A DNA stretch of 64,000 bases. Origin: CAZEQJ01 sp964514385. GTDB lineage: Bacteria > Bacteroidota > Bacteroidia > Cytophagales > Cyclobacteriaceae. The first letter of the stretch is position 1. Each line of letters starts with the position of its first letter. The DNA lies in the NCBI GenBank assembly GCA_964514385.1, contig CAZEQJ010000004.1:62001-126000 (forward strand), given 5' to 3'. The position numbers and the translations under genes were made by a program. Below the pieces are notes generated by a model that made no database searches, was not told the origin of the DNA, and saw only the letters and a list, made by a program, of their open reading frames with translations. This document shows, in pieces, positions 9,209 through 17,310 of this stretch.

Positions 9209-10093
9209 ATGGCGGTTTATTCAATAAAAGATTTAGAGCATTTTTCAGGGATAAAAGCCCATACACTTCGTGTCTGGGAGCAGCGCTATAATTTTATCAA
9301 CCCTAAACGTACCGATACCAACATCCGATACTACGATGACCATGACCTCAAGCTCGTACTCAATATCAGTTTGCTTAAGGATAATGGATTTAAAATTTCC
9401 CATATAGCGGAAATTACACCGGATGAGATCAATCAGCAGGTGATCAAACTCACAGATAAGGCGCTTAAGCATGATGAGCAGATTCATGCCCTTACACTCT
9501 CCATGATTGACCTTGATGAAGAAAGGTTTGAAAAAATTATTTCTCAAAATGTAATGTCCCTGGGTTTTGAGAAAACAATTATCAATATCATTTATCCCTT
9601 TTTATCCAAAATCGGGATACTGTGGCAGACAGGCATGATCAATCCGGCACAGGAGCATTTTATCAGTAACCTTGTCCGTCAGAAGTTAATTGTGGCGATC
9701 GACAGCCAGTTTGTCTCCGATGACAAAACCATTCCCAAATATTTACTGTTTCTGCCGGAAGGTGAGCTGCATGAGGTGACCCTATTGTTTGCCAACTACC
9801 TGATCAGGAGCCGCAACAACAGAATAGTGTACCTTGGTCAGAATCTGCCTTTTGATGATTTGCGCGTGGCACATAAGATACATCTGCCGGATTATATCTT
9901 TACGGTCCTGAATACACAGCCCGAGTCAAATCAGGTGCAGAAATATCTTTACGATTTATCTGAAGCATTTCCGGGAACTCAAATTCTGGTTACCGGTTTT
10001 CGGGTAATCGGACAGGGACTGGATACTCCGGAGAACGTCACTATTCTCAATAAAATAGACGACATCATTGCAATTGCAGATCATAAATCCTGA
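9209..10093 (+). CDS. MerR-family regulator with cobalamin-binding domain (CarH/LitR type)
   Basis: A 294-residue predicted light- or cobalamin-responsive regulator. Residues 1-70 form a MerR winged helix (HTLRVWEQRY). Residues about 85-165 form the helical bundle with W139-x9-E149-H150, the cap signature of CarH photoreceptors. Residues 175-290 are a Rossmann B12 domain with the ligand His at 188 in ELHEVT, where the usual sixth residue Gly is Thr. CarH proteins repress carotenoid genes in the dark and release DNA in light. Its place before the sigma-crt operon suggests the same role; photosensitivity itself is inference. Confidence 0.9.
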   Translation: MAVYSIKDLEHFSGIKAHTLRVWEQRYNFINPKRTDTNIRYYDDHDLKLVLNISLLKDNGFKISHIAEITPDEINQQVIKLTDKALKHDEQIHALTLSMIDLDEERFEKIISQNVMSLGFEKTIINIIYPFLSKIGILWQTGMINPAQEHFISNLVRQKLIVAIDSQFVSDDKTIPKYLLFLPEGELHEVTLLFANYLIRSRNNRIVYLGQNLPFDDLRVAHKIHLPDYIFTVLNTQPESNQVQKYLYDLSEAFPGTQILVTGFRVIGQGLDTPENVTILNKIDDIIAIADHKS

Positions 10094-10113
10094 TCAAATC
10101 ACAAACGATCAAG

Positions 10114-10139
10114 AAAAAGGGGCCATCGGCCCTTTTTTT
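10114..10139 (+). terminator. Intrinsic terminator after the MerR gene
   Basis: A GGGCC/GGCCC stem (10120-10124 and 10128-10132) with loop ATC is flanked by a run of A on the left and seven T on the right. It lies 20-45 bases after the regulator stop and would separate the regulator transcript from the sigma-crt operon. Confidence 0.8.
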
Positions 10140-10362
10140 GTTTAACCTTATCAAATTATAACTTTTACAAACAACCCACGCTTTTACTGCATTATCTAAA
10201 CATTTTTTAACAAAAAAAGCCTTTATGTTAAACAAAGTGATAATAACCTGGTGAGAATACATAACATTTGGGGAAAAATGACTCCTTTGTTTAACCGATA
10301 GTGGAAAAAATTAAACAGAAATTTTTTGATTTGTTTAATACTTTGCTACCTTTGATTAAACA
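10139..10362. promoter_or_regulatory. Array of six TGTTTAA/TTAAACA motifs: candidate operator of the carotenoid operon
   Basis: Exact TGTTTAA lies at 10139-10145, 10288-10294 and 10332-10338; exact TTAAACA lies at 10228-10234, 10311-10317 and 10356-10362. The last four form two facing pairs, separated by 16 and 17 bases. The second pair brackets the -7 element of the operon promoter, where bound protein would block polymerase. Weaker copies occur near 10194 and 10205, and GTTTAA also occurs at about 9197, just before the regulator start. The MerR-cobalamin protein is the obvious candidate binder (inference). Confidence 0.6.
10325..10354 (+). promoter_or_regulatory. Promoter of the sigma-crt operon
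   Basis: TACCTTTG at 10347-10354 is an exact match to the Bacteroidota -7 element TAnnTTTG. TTTG at 10325-10328 fits the -33 element, with 18 bases between them. The sigma factor ATG follows 23 bases downstream, so the leader is short. One operator-like motif sits between the two elements and its mirror copy lies right after the -7 element. Confidence 0.65.
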
Positions 10363-10377
10363 AAAAAATATTCAGCT

Positions 10378-10899
10378 ATGACAGCGATGGAATTCAGTCA
10401 CACATTAAGTTCAATGAGTAAGTCGCTAAAGCCATTTGCGCTGAGGCTCACTAAAGACACTGAAGAGGCAAACGATCTATTGCAGGAGACAATCCTCAAA
10501 GCGTTTTCCAACAGAGATAAATTTGCTGAAGGTACCAATCTGAAAGCATGGTTATACACCATCATGAAAAACACATTTATAACCAATTATCAGCGTACGG
10601 TACGAAGAAATACCTTTATTGACACCACAGACAATCTTCATTACATCAACAGCACGGATAGTATCATCCACAACGGTGCTTATTCCAAATTTGCCATGAA
10701 GGATATGACGGATGCCATCGACAGACTGGACGAGCCATATAAAGTACCTTTCATGATGCATTTCAAGGGATTTAAATACCACGAAATTGCAGATAAGCTA
10801 CAGATTCCAATTGGCACAGTGAAAAACAGAATTCACATTGCACGCAAAGAATTAAAGTCAATGTTAGTACCTTACGCCATCGACAGAGATGTAGCTTAA
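10378..10899 (+). CDS. RNA polymerase sigma factor, ECF type
   Basis: A 173-residue sigma factor with region 2 (EEANDLLQETILKAF, residues 29-43, followed by the LKAWLYTIMKNTFI stretch) and region 4 (YHEIADKLQIPIGTVKNRIHIARK, about 135-160). It is the first gene of the carotenoid operon, six bases ahead of crtI. No anti-sigma factor gene adjoins it, so control may be at the level of transcription through the operator array, or by an unlinked partner. It may drive its own operon or a wider stress regulon; which one cannot be read from the sequence. Confidence 0.92.
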   Translation: MTAMEFSHTLSSMSKSLKPFALRLTKDTEEANDLLQETILKAFSNRDKFAEGTNLKAWLYTIMKNTFITNYQRTVRRNTFIDTTDNLHYINSTDSIIHNGAYSKFAMKDMTDAIDRLDEPYKVPFMMHFKGFKYHEIADKLQIPIGTVKNRIHIARKELKSMLVPYAIDRDVA

Positions 10900-10905
10900 C
10901 GTAAC

Positions 10906-12375
10906 ATGGGAAAAAAAGTAGTGGTTATAGGGTCGGGCTTCTCCGGCCTTTCAGCTGCCTCATTCCTTGCTAAAGCAGGGTTTGACGTAACAATACTTGA
11001 AAAAAACGATACGCCGGGAGGCCGGGCCAGGGAGTTTAAGGAAGCAGGTTTTACTTTTGATATGGGACCCAGCTGGTACTGGATGCCTGATGTCTTTGAT
11101 CGTTATTTCAATCAGTTTAACTATAATACTTCGGATTTCTATAAGCTAAAACGGCTGGATCCATCCTACCGGGTCACATTTTCGGCTGAAGATAGCATTG
11201 ATATTCCATCCTCCTACGATGAGTTACTAGGTCTATTTGATCAGTATGAGGCCGGTGCAGGTAACAAGTTGCACAAATTTATGGAGCAGGCTGGCTATAA
11301 ATACAAAGTAGGCATGAATGATCTTGTATTCAGGCCAAGTAAATCCATTACTGAATTTGCCAGCCTCCGATTGCTGTATGATATCACCCGGATGGATATC
11401 TTTAAAAGCTTCTCATCCCACCTAAACAAATATGTCAGTCACCCCCAGCTCAAAAGAATTATGGAGTTCCCGATACTCCTGCTTGGGGCATTGCCTGAAA
11501 ACACCCCAGCCTTATACAGTCTGATGAACTATGCCGATATGAAGCTTGGCACATGGTTTCCTATGGGCGGGATGCATCAGATCATTCAGGGTATGGTGCG
11601 TCTGGCAAATGAACTCGGTGTACGCATAGAGTATAATCAGGAAGTCACAAGAATCGAAACCCGTGGAAGTAAGGTTTCGCATGTACATGCAGCGAACGTC
11701 TACGAGGCTGATATTGTAGTAGGAGGTGCTGATTATCATCATATCGAGACGAAGCTCCTTGCTCCGGATAAAAGAAATTATAACGATAAATACTGGGATA
11801 AGCGGGTGATGGCACCATCATCGCTGTTGTATTATGTGGGGGTAAATAAAAAATTATCCGGTCTGCTCCACCACACACTTTTTTTTGATTACGAATTCCG
11901 CCCGCACGCAGAAGCAATCTATGACAATCCTTCATGGCCGGAAAATCCGTTATTTTATGTATCTGCTACCACCAAGACAGACCCTTCGCTCGCGCCGGAA
12001 GGTCATGAAAATATTTTTATACTCATTCCTGTGGCCAGCGGCCTGAAAGATACGCCTGAAATCCGGCAAAAATACTTCAATGAAGTAATCAGCAGGATGG
12101 AAAAACTGACAGGACAGTCCATTAAGGAGCATATTGTGTACCAACGATCCTATGCGCAGTCAGATTTTATCAATGACTATCATGCTTACCGGGGTAATGC
12201 ATACGGACTGGCCAACACGCTTTTCCAGACAGCAATTTTTAAGCCTCGTCTTGAAAATAAGAAAATAAAAAACCTATATTATACTGGGCAACTTACCGTA
12301 CCGGGTCCGGGCGTTCCTCCTTCCCTAATATCAGGGGAGGTCGTTGCCAATGAAATCATTAAAAAATATAACTAA
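10906..12375 (+). CDS. crtI: Phytoene desaturase CrtI
   Basis: A 489-residue FAD enzyme that introduces double bases into phytoene to give lycopene. The N-terminal dinucleotide fold (VVVIGSGFSGLSAASFLAKAG) is followed by TPGGRA, and the C-terminal CrtI signature YYTGQLTVPGPGVPPSLISG is intact. Length matches bacterial CrtI. It is the second gene of the operon, with crtB starting 7 bases after its stop. Related CrtD desaturases look alike, but adjacency to crtB favours CrtI. Confidence 0.95.
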   Translation: MGKKVVVIGSGFSGLSAASFLAKAGFDVTILEKNDTPGGRAREFKEAGFTFDMGPSWYWMPDVFDRYFNQFNYNTSDFYKLKRLDPSYRVTFSAEDSIDIPSSYDELLGLFDQYEAGAGNKLHKFMEQAGYKYKVGMNDLVFRPSKSITEFASLRLLYDITRMDIFKSFSSHLNKYVSHPQLKRIMEFPILLLGALPENTPALYSLMNYADMKLGTWFPMGGMHQIIQGMVRLANELGVRIEYNQEVTRIETRGSKVSHVHAANVYEADIVVGGADYHHIETKLLAPDKRNYNDKYWDKRVMAPSSLLYYVGVNKKLSGLLHHTLFFDYEFRPHAEAIYDNPSWPENPLFYVSATTKTDPSLAPEGHENIFILIPVASGLKDTPEIRQKYFNEVISRMEKLTGQSIKEHIVYQRSYAQSDFINDYHAYRGNAYGLANTLFQTAIFKPRLENKKIKNLYYTGQLTVPGPGVPPSLISGEVVANEIIKKYN

Positions 12376-12382
12376 TGGGTAC

Positions 12383-13225
12383 ATGGACCATAAAGAACTT
12401 TTTGATCGTACCACTTATGAATGTTCACGGCTGATTACGAACAGCTACAGTACCTCTTTTTCATTAGGCATCCGTACACTGGACAAAAAATACCACTTTG
12501 CTATTTATGCAATATATGGATTTGTCAGATACGCTGATGAAATAGTGGATACCTTTCATGATAAGGATAAGGAGGAGCTCCTGAAACGCTTTAAAGAAGA
12601 TACCTACCGGTCGATTAAGGAAGGCATCAGTCTGAATCCGGTATTGCATTCTTTTCAGGATGTTGTAAACCATTATCAGATTGATCTGCATCTTATTGAA
12701 GCTTTTCTGAAGAGTATGGAGATGGATCTCTATCAGCATGAGTATAACGACGAGGGCTACAAAGAATATATATACGGATCAGCAGAAGTAGTAGGGCTGA
12801 TGTGCCTGAAAGTATTTCTTGATGGCGACCAGCAGGAATATGAACGCCTGCTGCCCCATGCCAAAAGTCTGGGAGCAGCATTCCAGAAGGTAAATTTTTT
12901 GCGTGACCTGAAAAGTGATTTTCAGGATCGGGGCCGGGTCTATTTTCCTGGTGTGGATTTTAATCAGTTTACCCCGGAAGATAAGGCCAAAATTGAAGCA
13001 GATATTCAGCAGGATTTTGATGACGCCCTTATCGGCATCAAAATGCTGCCTACCGGATCAAGGCGCGGGGTTTACCTGGCCTATATCTATTATCTTCAGC
13101 TCTTCAGAAAGATCAAGAGCCTGCCGCCGGGCCGTATAAGAAATGAGCGTATCAGAGTGCCGGATATGCTCAAAATGGTGCTGCTCGCCAAAACAATTCT
13201 TATGAATCGCCTCCGACTGGTATGA
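12383..13225 (+). CDS. crtB: Phytoene synthase CrtB
   Basis: Joins two geranylgeranyl diphosphates head to head to make phytoene, the first committed carotenoid step. Both aspartate-rich sites are visible: YADEIVDTF near residue 50 and QKVNFLRDLKSDFQDRGRVYFP near residue 170. The ATG at 12383 (MDHKELF) is chosen over one at 12350 because it does not overlap crtI and gives the family N-terminus; the protein is 280 residues. The stop overlaps the cyclase start by 4 bases. Confidence 0.95.
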   Translation: MDHKELFDRTTYECSRLITNSYSTSFSLGIRTLDKKYHFAIYAIYGFVRYADEIVDTFHDKDKEELLKRFKEDTYRSIKEGISLNPVLHSFQDVVNHYQIDLHLIEAFLKSMEMDLYQHEYNDEGYKEYIYGSAEVVGLMCLKVFLDGDQQEYERLLPHAKSLGAAFQKVNFLRDLKSDFQDRGRVYFPGVDFNQFTPEDKAKIEADIQQDFDDALIGIKMLPTGSRRGVYLAYIYYLQLFRKIKSLPPGRIRNERIRVPDMLKMVLLAKTILMNRLRLV

Positions 13226-13926
13226 TAGGAAAATACACATATCTTTTACTTGATATAGGGACTCTGCTCGGACCGCTCATGCTATCGTTTGATAAGCGGG
13301 TCGCATTCTACAGGTATATCAAATACCTCATACCGGCTATGGTGATTACCGGCATTGTATTTATTGTGTGGGATGTGATATTTACCCGTGAAGGAGTGTG
13401 GGAATTTAATGAACAATATATTACCGGAATCCACATTCTGAACCTTCCGTTGGAGGAGTGGCTGTTTTTTATCGTGGTTCCCTATGCATGCACCTTTATT
13501 TATGCGGTGTTGCCTGCTTATTTTAGGATACAATTTAACGCACGATGGGTAATTGGTATCTACATGGCACTTATAGCAGTGCTGACCCTGCTGGCCTTAC
13601 TCAATACAGATAAAGCCTATACCAGCATTAATTTCGGCCTGGGGGCTATTATTTTATTGTTAATTTTTACAATCAAAACCAAACAGACAAAAGGCTGGTA
13701 CCTTGTGGCTTATGTAGTTAGCTTTTTTCCTTTTTTTCTTGTCAATGGCGTGCTTACGGCCTTACCTGTCGTGATATACAATAATATGGAGAACCTGTCT
13801 TTGCGGATGTATACCATACCTGTTGAAGACAGCATATATGCCATGACTTTAATTTTTATGAATTATAGTATGATGGATTTTTTTATTTTTACGGACAAAA
13901 CAACTACCGTTTCCAGAAGTTTATAA
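13222..13926 (+). CDS. crtYcd: Lycopene cyclase, CrtYcd (fused CarR type)
   Basis: A 234-residue membrane protein with about seven hydrophobic helices, made of two repeated cyclase halves. The PxEE motif of this class is seen as LPLEEWLFFIVVP near residue 75, and PVEDSIYAM near residue 197 is the matching motif in the second half. It closes one or both ends of lycopene to beta rings. The fused two-domain form is usual in Bacteroidota, whereas actinobacteria use separate CrtYc and CrtYd. Whether it makes gamma- or beta-carotene cannot be told from sequence. Confidence 0.88.
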   Translation: MIGKYTYLLLDIGTLLGPLMLSFDKRVAFYRYIKYLIPAMVITGIVFIVWDVIFTREGVWEFNEQYITGIHILNLPLEEWLFFIVVPYACTFIYAVLPAYFRIQFNARWVIGIYMALIAVLTLLALLNTDKAYTSINFGLGAIILLLIFTIKTKQTKGWYLVAYVVSFFPFFLVNGVLTALPVVIYNNMENLSLRMYTIPVEDSIYAMTLIFMNYSMMDFFIFTDKTTTVSRSL

Positions 13927-13930
13927 GAAT

Positions 13931-14776
13931 ATGCTGAAACTAAGCGTTGACATAGACAATAATTCGGGGTTTTGCTTTGGCGTCGTGTACGCTATTGACA
14001 TGGCCGAGGAGCTACTGGATGAGGAAGGTCGTCTCTATTGCCTTGGGGATATTGTACATAATGATGAGGAGGTGCGACGGCTTGAAAAGAAAGGTCTGAA
14101 AATCATCGATCATGAGACACTTTCGACGCTGAAAGATGAGAAAGTGCTTATCAGGGCACATGGCGAACCGCCATCTACCTATCAAACGGCCATAGAGAAT
14201 AACCTTACCCTTATTGATGCCAGCTGTCCGGTGGTATTAAAACTCCAGAACAGGATCAAAAATGCTTACGACAAAGATGAAAAGATCTATATCTATGGTA
14301 AGCACGGGCATGCAGAAGTAATGGGTCTGCTTGGCCAGACGCATAATGAAGCCGTAGTATTTCAGGATCTCGACGAGCTGGAAAGCAAGGATCTACCAGA
14401 TAACATCACGCTATTTAGTCAGACTACAAAATCTACTGATAAATTCTACGAAATTAAGGATTCACTGCAGTCTTCAGGTATCACTGTGAACGCAAATGAC
14501 ACTATCTGCCGACAGGTATCCAACAGGGATAAAGAGTTACGGACTTTTGCCGGCAAGTATGATAAAATTGTATTTGTTTCAGGAACTAAGTCATCCAACG
14601 GCAAGGTTCTGTATAAAGTATGCAAGGATGAAAATCCGAATACTTACTTCGTATCAAACCCGGATGAACTGAACAGAGAGTGGTTCAACTCTGAAGATAC
14701 CGTGGGCGTGTGCGGAGCAACTTCTACGCCGATGTGGCTGATGGAGGAGGTAAAAAATAAACTACTTACCTATTAA
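13931..14776 (+). CDS. ispH: 4-hydroxy-3-methylbut-2-enyl diphosphate reductase
   Basis: Last enzyme of the MEP pathway, an iron-sulfur reductase that makes isopentenyl and dimethylallyl diphosphate. The cluster cysteines are in GFCFGV near residue 14, ASCPVV near residue 98 and DTICRQ near residue 193; RAHGE, GKHGHAEVMG and CGATSTP are also as in the family. At 281 residues it is normal length. It is embedded between the lycopene cyclase and the hydroxylase, so precursor supply is transcribed together with carotenoid genes. Confidence 0.95.
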   Translation: MLKLSVDIDNNSGFCFGVVYAIDMAEELLDEEGRLYCLGDIVHNDEEVRRLEKKGLKIIDHETLSTLKDEKVLIRAHGEPPSTYQTAIENNLTLIDASCPVVLKLQNRIKNAYDKDEKIYIYGKHGHAEVMGLLGQTHNEAVVFQDLDELESKDLPDNITLFSQTTKSTDKFYEIKDSLQSSGITVNANDTICRQVSNRDKELRTFAGKYDKIVFVSGTKSSNGKVLYKVCKDENPNTYFVSNPDELNREWFNSEDTVGVCGATSTPMWLMEEVKNKLLTY

Positions 14777-15261
14777 TGCAGATATTTCTTTACTCACTTC
14801 TTGCTGTGGGAACCTTCTTCTTTATGGAAGGTGTTGCCTGGTTTACTCATAAATACATTATGCACGGTTTTCTCTGGACCTGGCATAAATCCCATCATAC
14901 AGTGCATAAGGAGCCATTAGAGCGAAACGATCTTTTTGCTGTTGTATTCAGCCTGCCAGCTATTGCTCTTATTGTAATTGGATCTGAAATCCAGTCATTG
15001 GAATTTCTTCTTCCCATAGGTGTCGGTGTGACCCTTTATGGAATATTCTATGTCATTTTCCACGATATTATCGTGCATCGCAGGGTAAAAATAAATTTCC
15101 GGGCAAAATCCAAATACATGAAAAGGATAATGAATGCTCACTATGTTCACCACATGGTGCATACGAAAAATGGTGCAGAGGCATTCGGATTTTTATATGC
15201 ACCCAAAAAATACGAGAAGGGGACACGAGGTAAGCAGGAGAAAAAAGCTAAGGCAGCTTAG
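14776..15261 (+). CDS. crtZ: Beta-carotene hydroxylase CrtZ
   Basis: A 161-residue membrane di-iron hydroxylase that adds a 3-hydroxyl to beta rings. The histidine clusters are all present: HKYIMH, HKSHH, HDIIVH and HYVHH. Four hydrophobic helices surround them. It shares a single base with the ispH stop (TAATG) and is the last gene of the operon, ending in a 4-base convergent overlap with the OmpA lipoprotein. The C-terminus is a lysine-rich tail of about 15 residues. Confidence 0.92.
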   Translation: MQIFLYSLLAVGTFFFMEGVAWFTHKYIMHGFLWTWHKSHHTVHKEPLERNDLFAVVFSLPAIALIVIGSEIQSLEFLLPIGVGVTLYGIFYVIFHDIIVHRRVKINFRAKSKYMKRIMNAHYVHHMVHTKNGAEAFGFLYAPKKYEKGTRGKQEKKAKAA

Positions 15262-17309
15262 TTATCCTCATTATTATTGTCAAAAAAGCGACTGTCGTCA
15301 TTAAAAAACCGGTCGTCATCTGAGTAAATCTGACGTACAGAATCGCCCTTGTTCACTACTTCCATAGGGTTTTTATCCATGAAGGCTATTACTTTAAATT
15401 CAGTCCGGCGGTTGACCTGATGTTCTTCCTCTGTCTGGGCGTTTTTGATGATCAACTGTGATTCTCCATACCCTCTGGCGACCAGACGCTCCGGGTCAAT
15501 TCCATTCTTTACGATATATGCTACAGCAGAGTCGGCACGGCGTTGAGAAAGCCGCAGGTTGTAGAAGTCATCATTTCTTGCATCTGTATGTGAGCTCAGC
15601 TCTATCTTAATGGATTCATTGTCCTTCATGATTTCAACAAGCTTGTCCAGTTCTTTTGCTGCGTCCTGGCGTATGAAGGCTTTGTCAAGATCATAATAAA
15701 TATTGTCCAGTACGATGGTCTTATCCAGCTCTATCTTATTCATAGGTAAAAGTGTATCATACGTAACGTTTGTTACCAGTTCTGTGAGGGTATCCTTATT
15801 TACCGACCTCGACTTCATGGAATACTGGATCCGGGTAGTAAAATAACCATCTTTTTCACCTGTGAGGTAGTAGTCTTCATTTTCATAGACCCTGAATTCG
15901 AATGTACCCAACAGATTGGTCGTGGCTTGGTCAAGGAGTTCACCATCTTGTGCATAAATTTTGACTGTTGTGGCACCCAGTGTCTTCATTTCAGTAGTGC
16001 TGTCATTTTCTGGTGTCACGGTTTTTCCGGTGAGGAAGTAATTGACAATTTTCAGATCCGGATCCTCATTTACAAACGTGTAGAGGTCATCATCTCCCAT
16101 GCCTCCGGCACGATTACTTGTAAAAAAACCCCTGTCAGCACGAAACAGGAATATACCAAAATCATCGTCTATGGAATTTACAGGTTTTCCCAGGTTTTCG
16201 ACCTTATATTCTCCATCTTCACGGTAGTAGGCGAAGATGTCAAGTTTTCCAAACCCCGGATGACCGTCAGAAGCAAAATAAAGACGTCCGTCTTCACCGA
16301 TAAAGGGGAACATTTCATTACCCGGAGTATTAATTTTAGGACCTGCATTCCGAACATTACCAAATCTTCCCCTGCTGTCCAGTGTAGCAATGTAGATATC
16401 AGTACCACCAAAACCACCTTTCCGATTTGAGGAAAAATATAGTGTTCTTCCGTCGGGATGAAAGGAAGGCGTGCTGTCCCAGCTTTCCGGGTCGTTTACA
16501 CGTATCAGACGTGGTGCTGTCCATCCGCTCCTTCTCAGGTTAGAAACATAGAGGTTAACTTCCTTTAGTCCTCTCCTTTTTCCAGTATTACTTTTGGCGA
16601 AAACCATGGTACTCCCATCCGGCGTAAAGGTGACCGGCCCTTCATGTACATCACTTTCGTTGATTTCACCCGGTATGGGCATCAGCGTATTCAGGTTTGC
16701 ATTTGCGCCCTGGGTTTCAACCTGATACACATTGTAGTAAGGTGTGCCGGTTGCGTTATAAATCGCTTCATTACCACGGTTTGAGGAAAAATAGAGGCGT
16801 CCAAGATTGTATACAGGGGCAAACTCACCATAGGCAGTATTTAGCTCGGCCAAAGGTTTTATCCTGTAGTAGGTTTCCTTATTGAGTATTTCATCAATAA
16901 AGATATTGAGGTTATTGAGTTTGAACTCAGCAAGTTTTCGGGTTTCTTGCTCAGTCGAAAGGGTAAGGTAATGCTCCAGCACCTGTCTGGCAGAGTCGTA
17001 CTGGCCATTGGCCTGAAGAGCATCAGAAAGCTTAATATACGCATCATCACGGCCCAGCATTTCCACGGCAATGTTATAATATTTTCTTGCCTCCTCAATG
17101 CGATTGGACTGACGGTACGATTCACCGATATAATAATACGAATCTGCCAGTTTATAGCCTTTATCTATGGCATTGCTAAAGTCTTCAATGGCAAGCTGAT
17201 ATTCACCACGTTCCAGTTTTCTTTCCCCTAGCTTGTAGGGGATTATGCCGGGCGAACAAGCGCCGGTTAATAATATGATTAGAAGTATGAATATCAGGTG
17301 TACTCTCAT
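15258..17309 (-). CDS. porE: PorE-like OmpA-family lipoprotein (T9SS component)
   Basis: A 683-residue outer-membrane lipoprotein with Cys18 in the lipobox LTGAC. Then come tetratricopeptide repeats (about 25-135), WD40-like PD40 repeats with FHPDGRTLYFSSNRKGG and similar units (150-400), a carboxypeptidase-regulatory-like domain (about 415-500) and an OmpA peptidoglycan-binding domain with SSHTDARNDDFYN near residue 585. This order and length match PorE of the type IX secretion system, which anchors the machine to peptidoglycan. Several paralogues can exist in one genome, so the exact identity is probable, not certain. Confidence 0.8.
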   Translation of the reverse strand: MRVHLIFILLIILLTGACSPGIIPYKLGERKLERGEYQLAIEDFSNAIDKGYKLADSYYYIGESYRQSNRIEEARKYYNIAVEMLGRDDAYIKLSDALQANGQYDSARQVLEHYLTLSTEQETRKLAEFKLNNLNIFIDEILNKETYYRIKPLAELNTAYGEFAPVYNLGRLYFSSNRGNEAIYNATGTPYYNVYQVETQGANANLNTLMPIPGEINESDVHEGPVTFTPDGSTMVFAKSNTGKRRGLKEVNLYVSNLRRSGWTAPRLIRVNDPESWDSTPSFHPDGRTLYFSSNRKGGFGGTDIYIATLDSRGRFGNVRNAGPKINTPGNEMFPFIGEDGRLYFASDGHPGFGKLDIFAYYREDGEYKVENLGKPVNSIDDDFGIFLFRADRGFFTSNRAGGMGDDDLYTFVNEDPDLKIVNYFLTGKTVTPENDSTTEMKTLGATTVKIYAQDGELLDQATTNLLGTFEFRVYENEDYYLTGEKDGYFTTRIQYSMKSRSVNKDTLTELVTNVTYDTLLPMNKIELDKTIVLDNIYYDLDKAFIRQDAAKELDKLVEIMKDNESIKIELSSHTDARNDDFYNLRLSQRRADSAVAYIVKNGIDPERLVARGYGESQLIIKNAQTEEEHQVNRRTEFKVIAFMDKNPMEVVNKGDSVRQIYSDDDRFFNDDSRFFDNNNEDN

Positions 17310-17310
17310 C

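Noticed and set aside
15927..16430. Plus-strand open frame of 167 codons inside the PorE-like gene
   Set aside because: It lies wholly inside a well-supported gene on the other strand and has no domain or signal.
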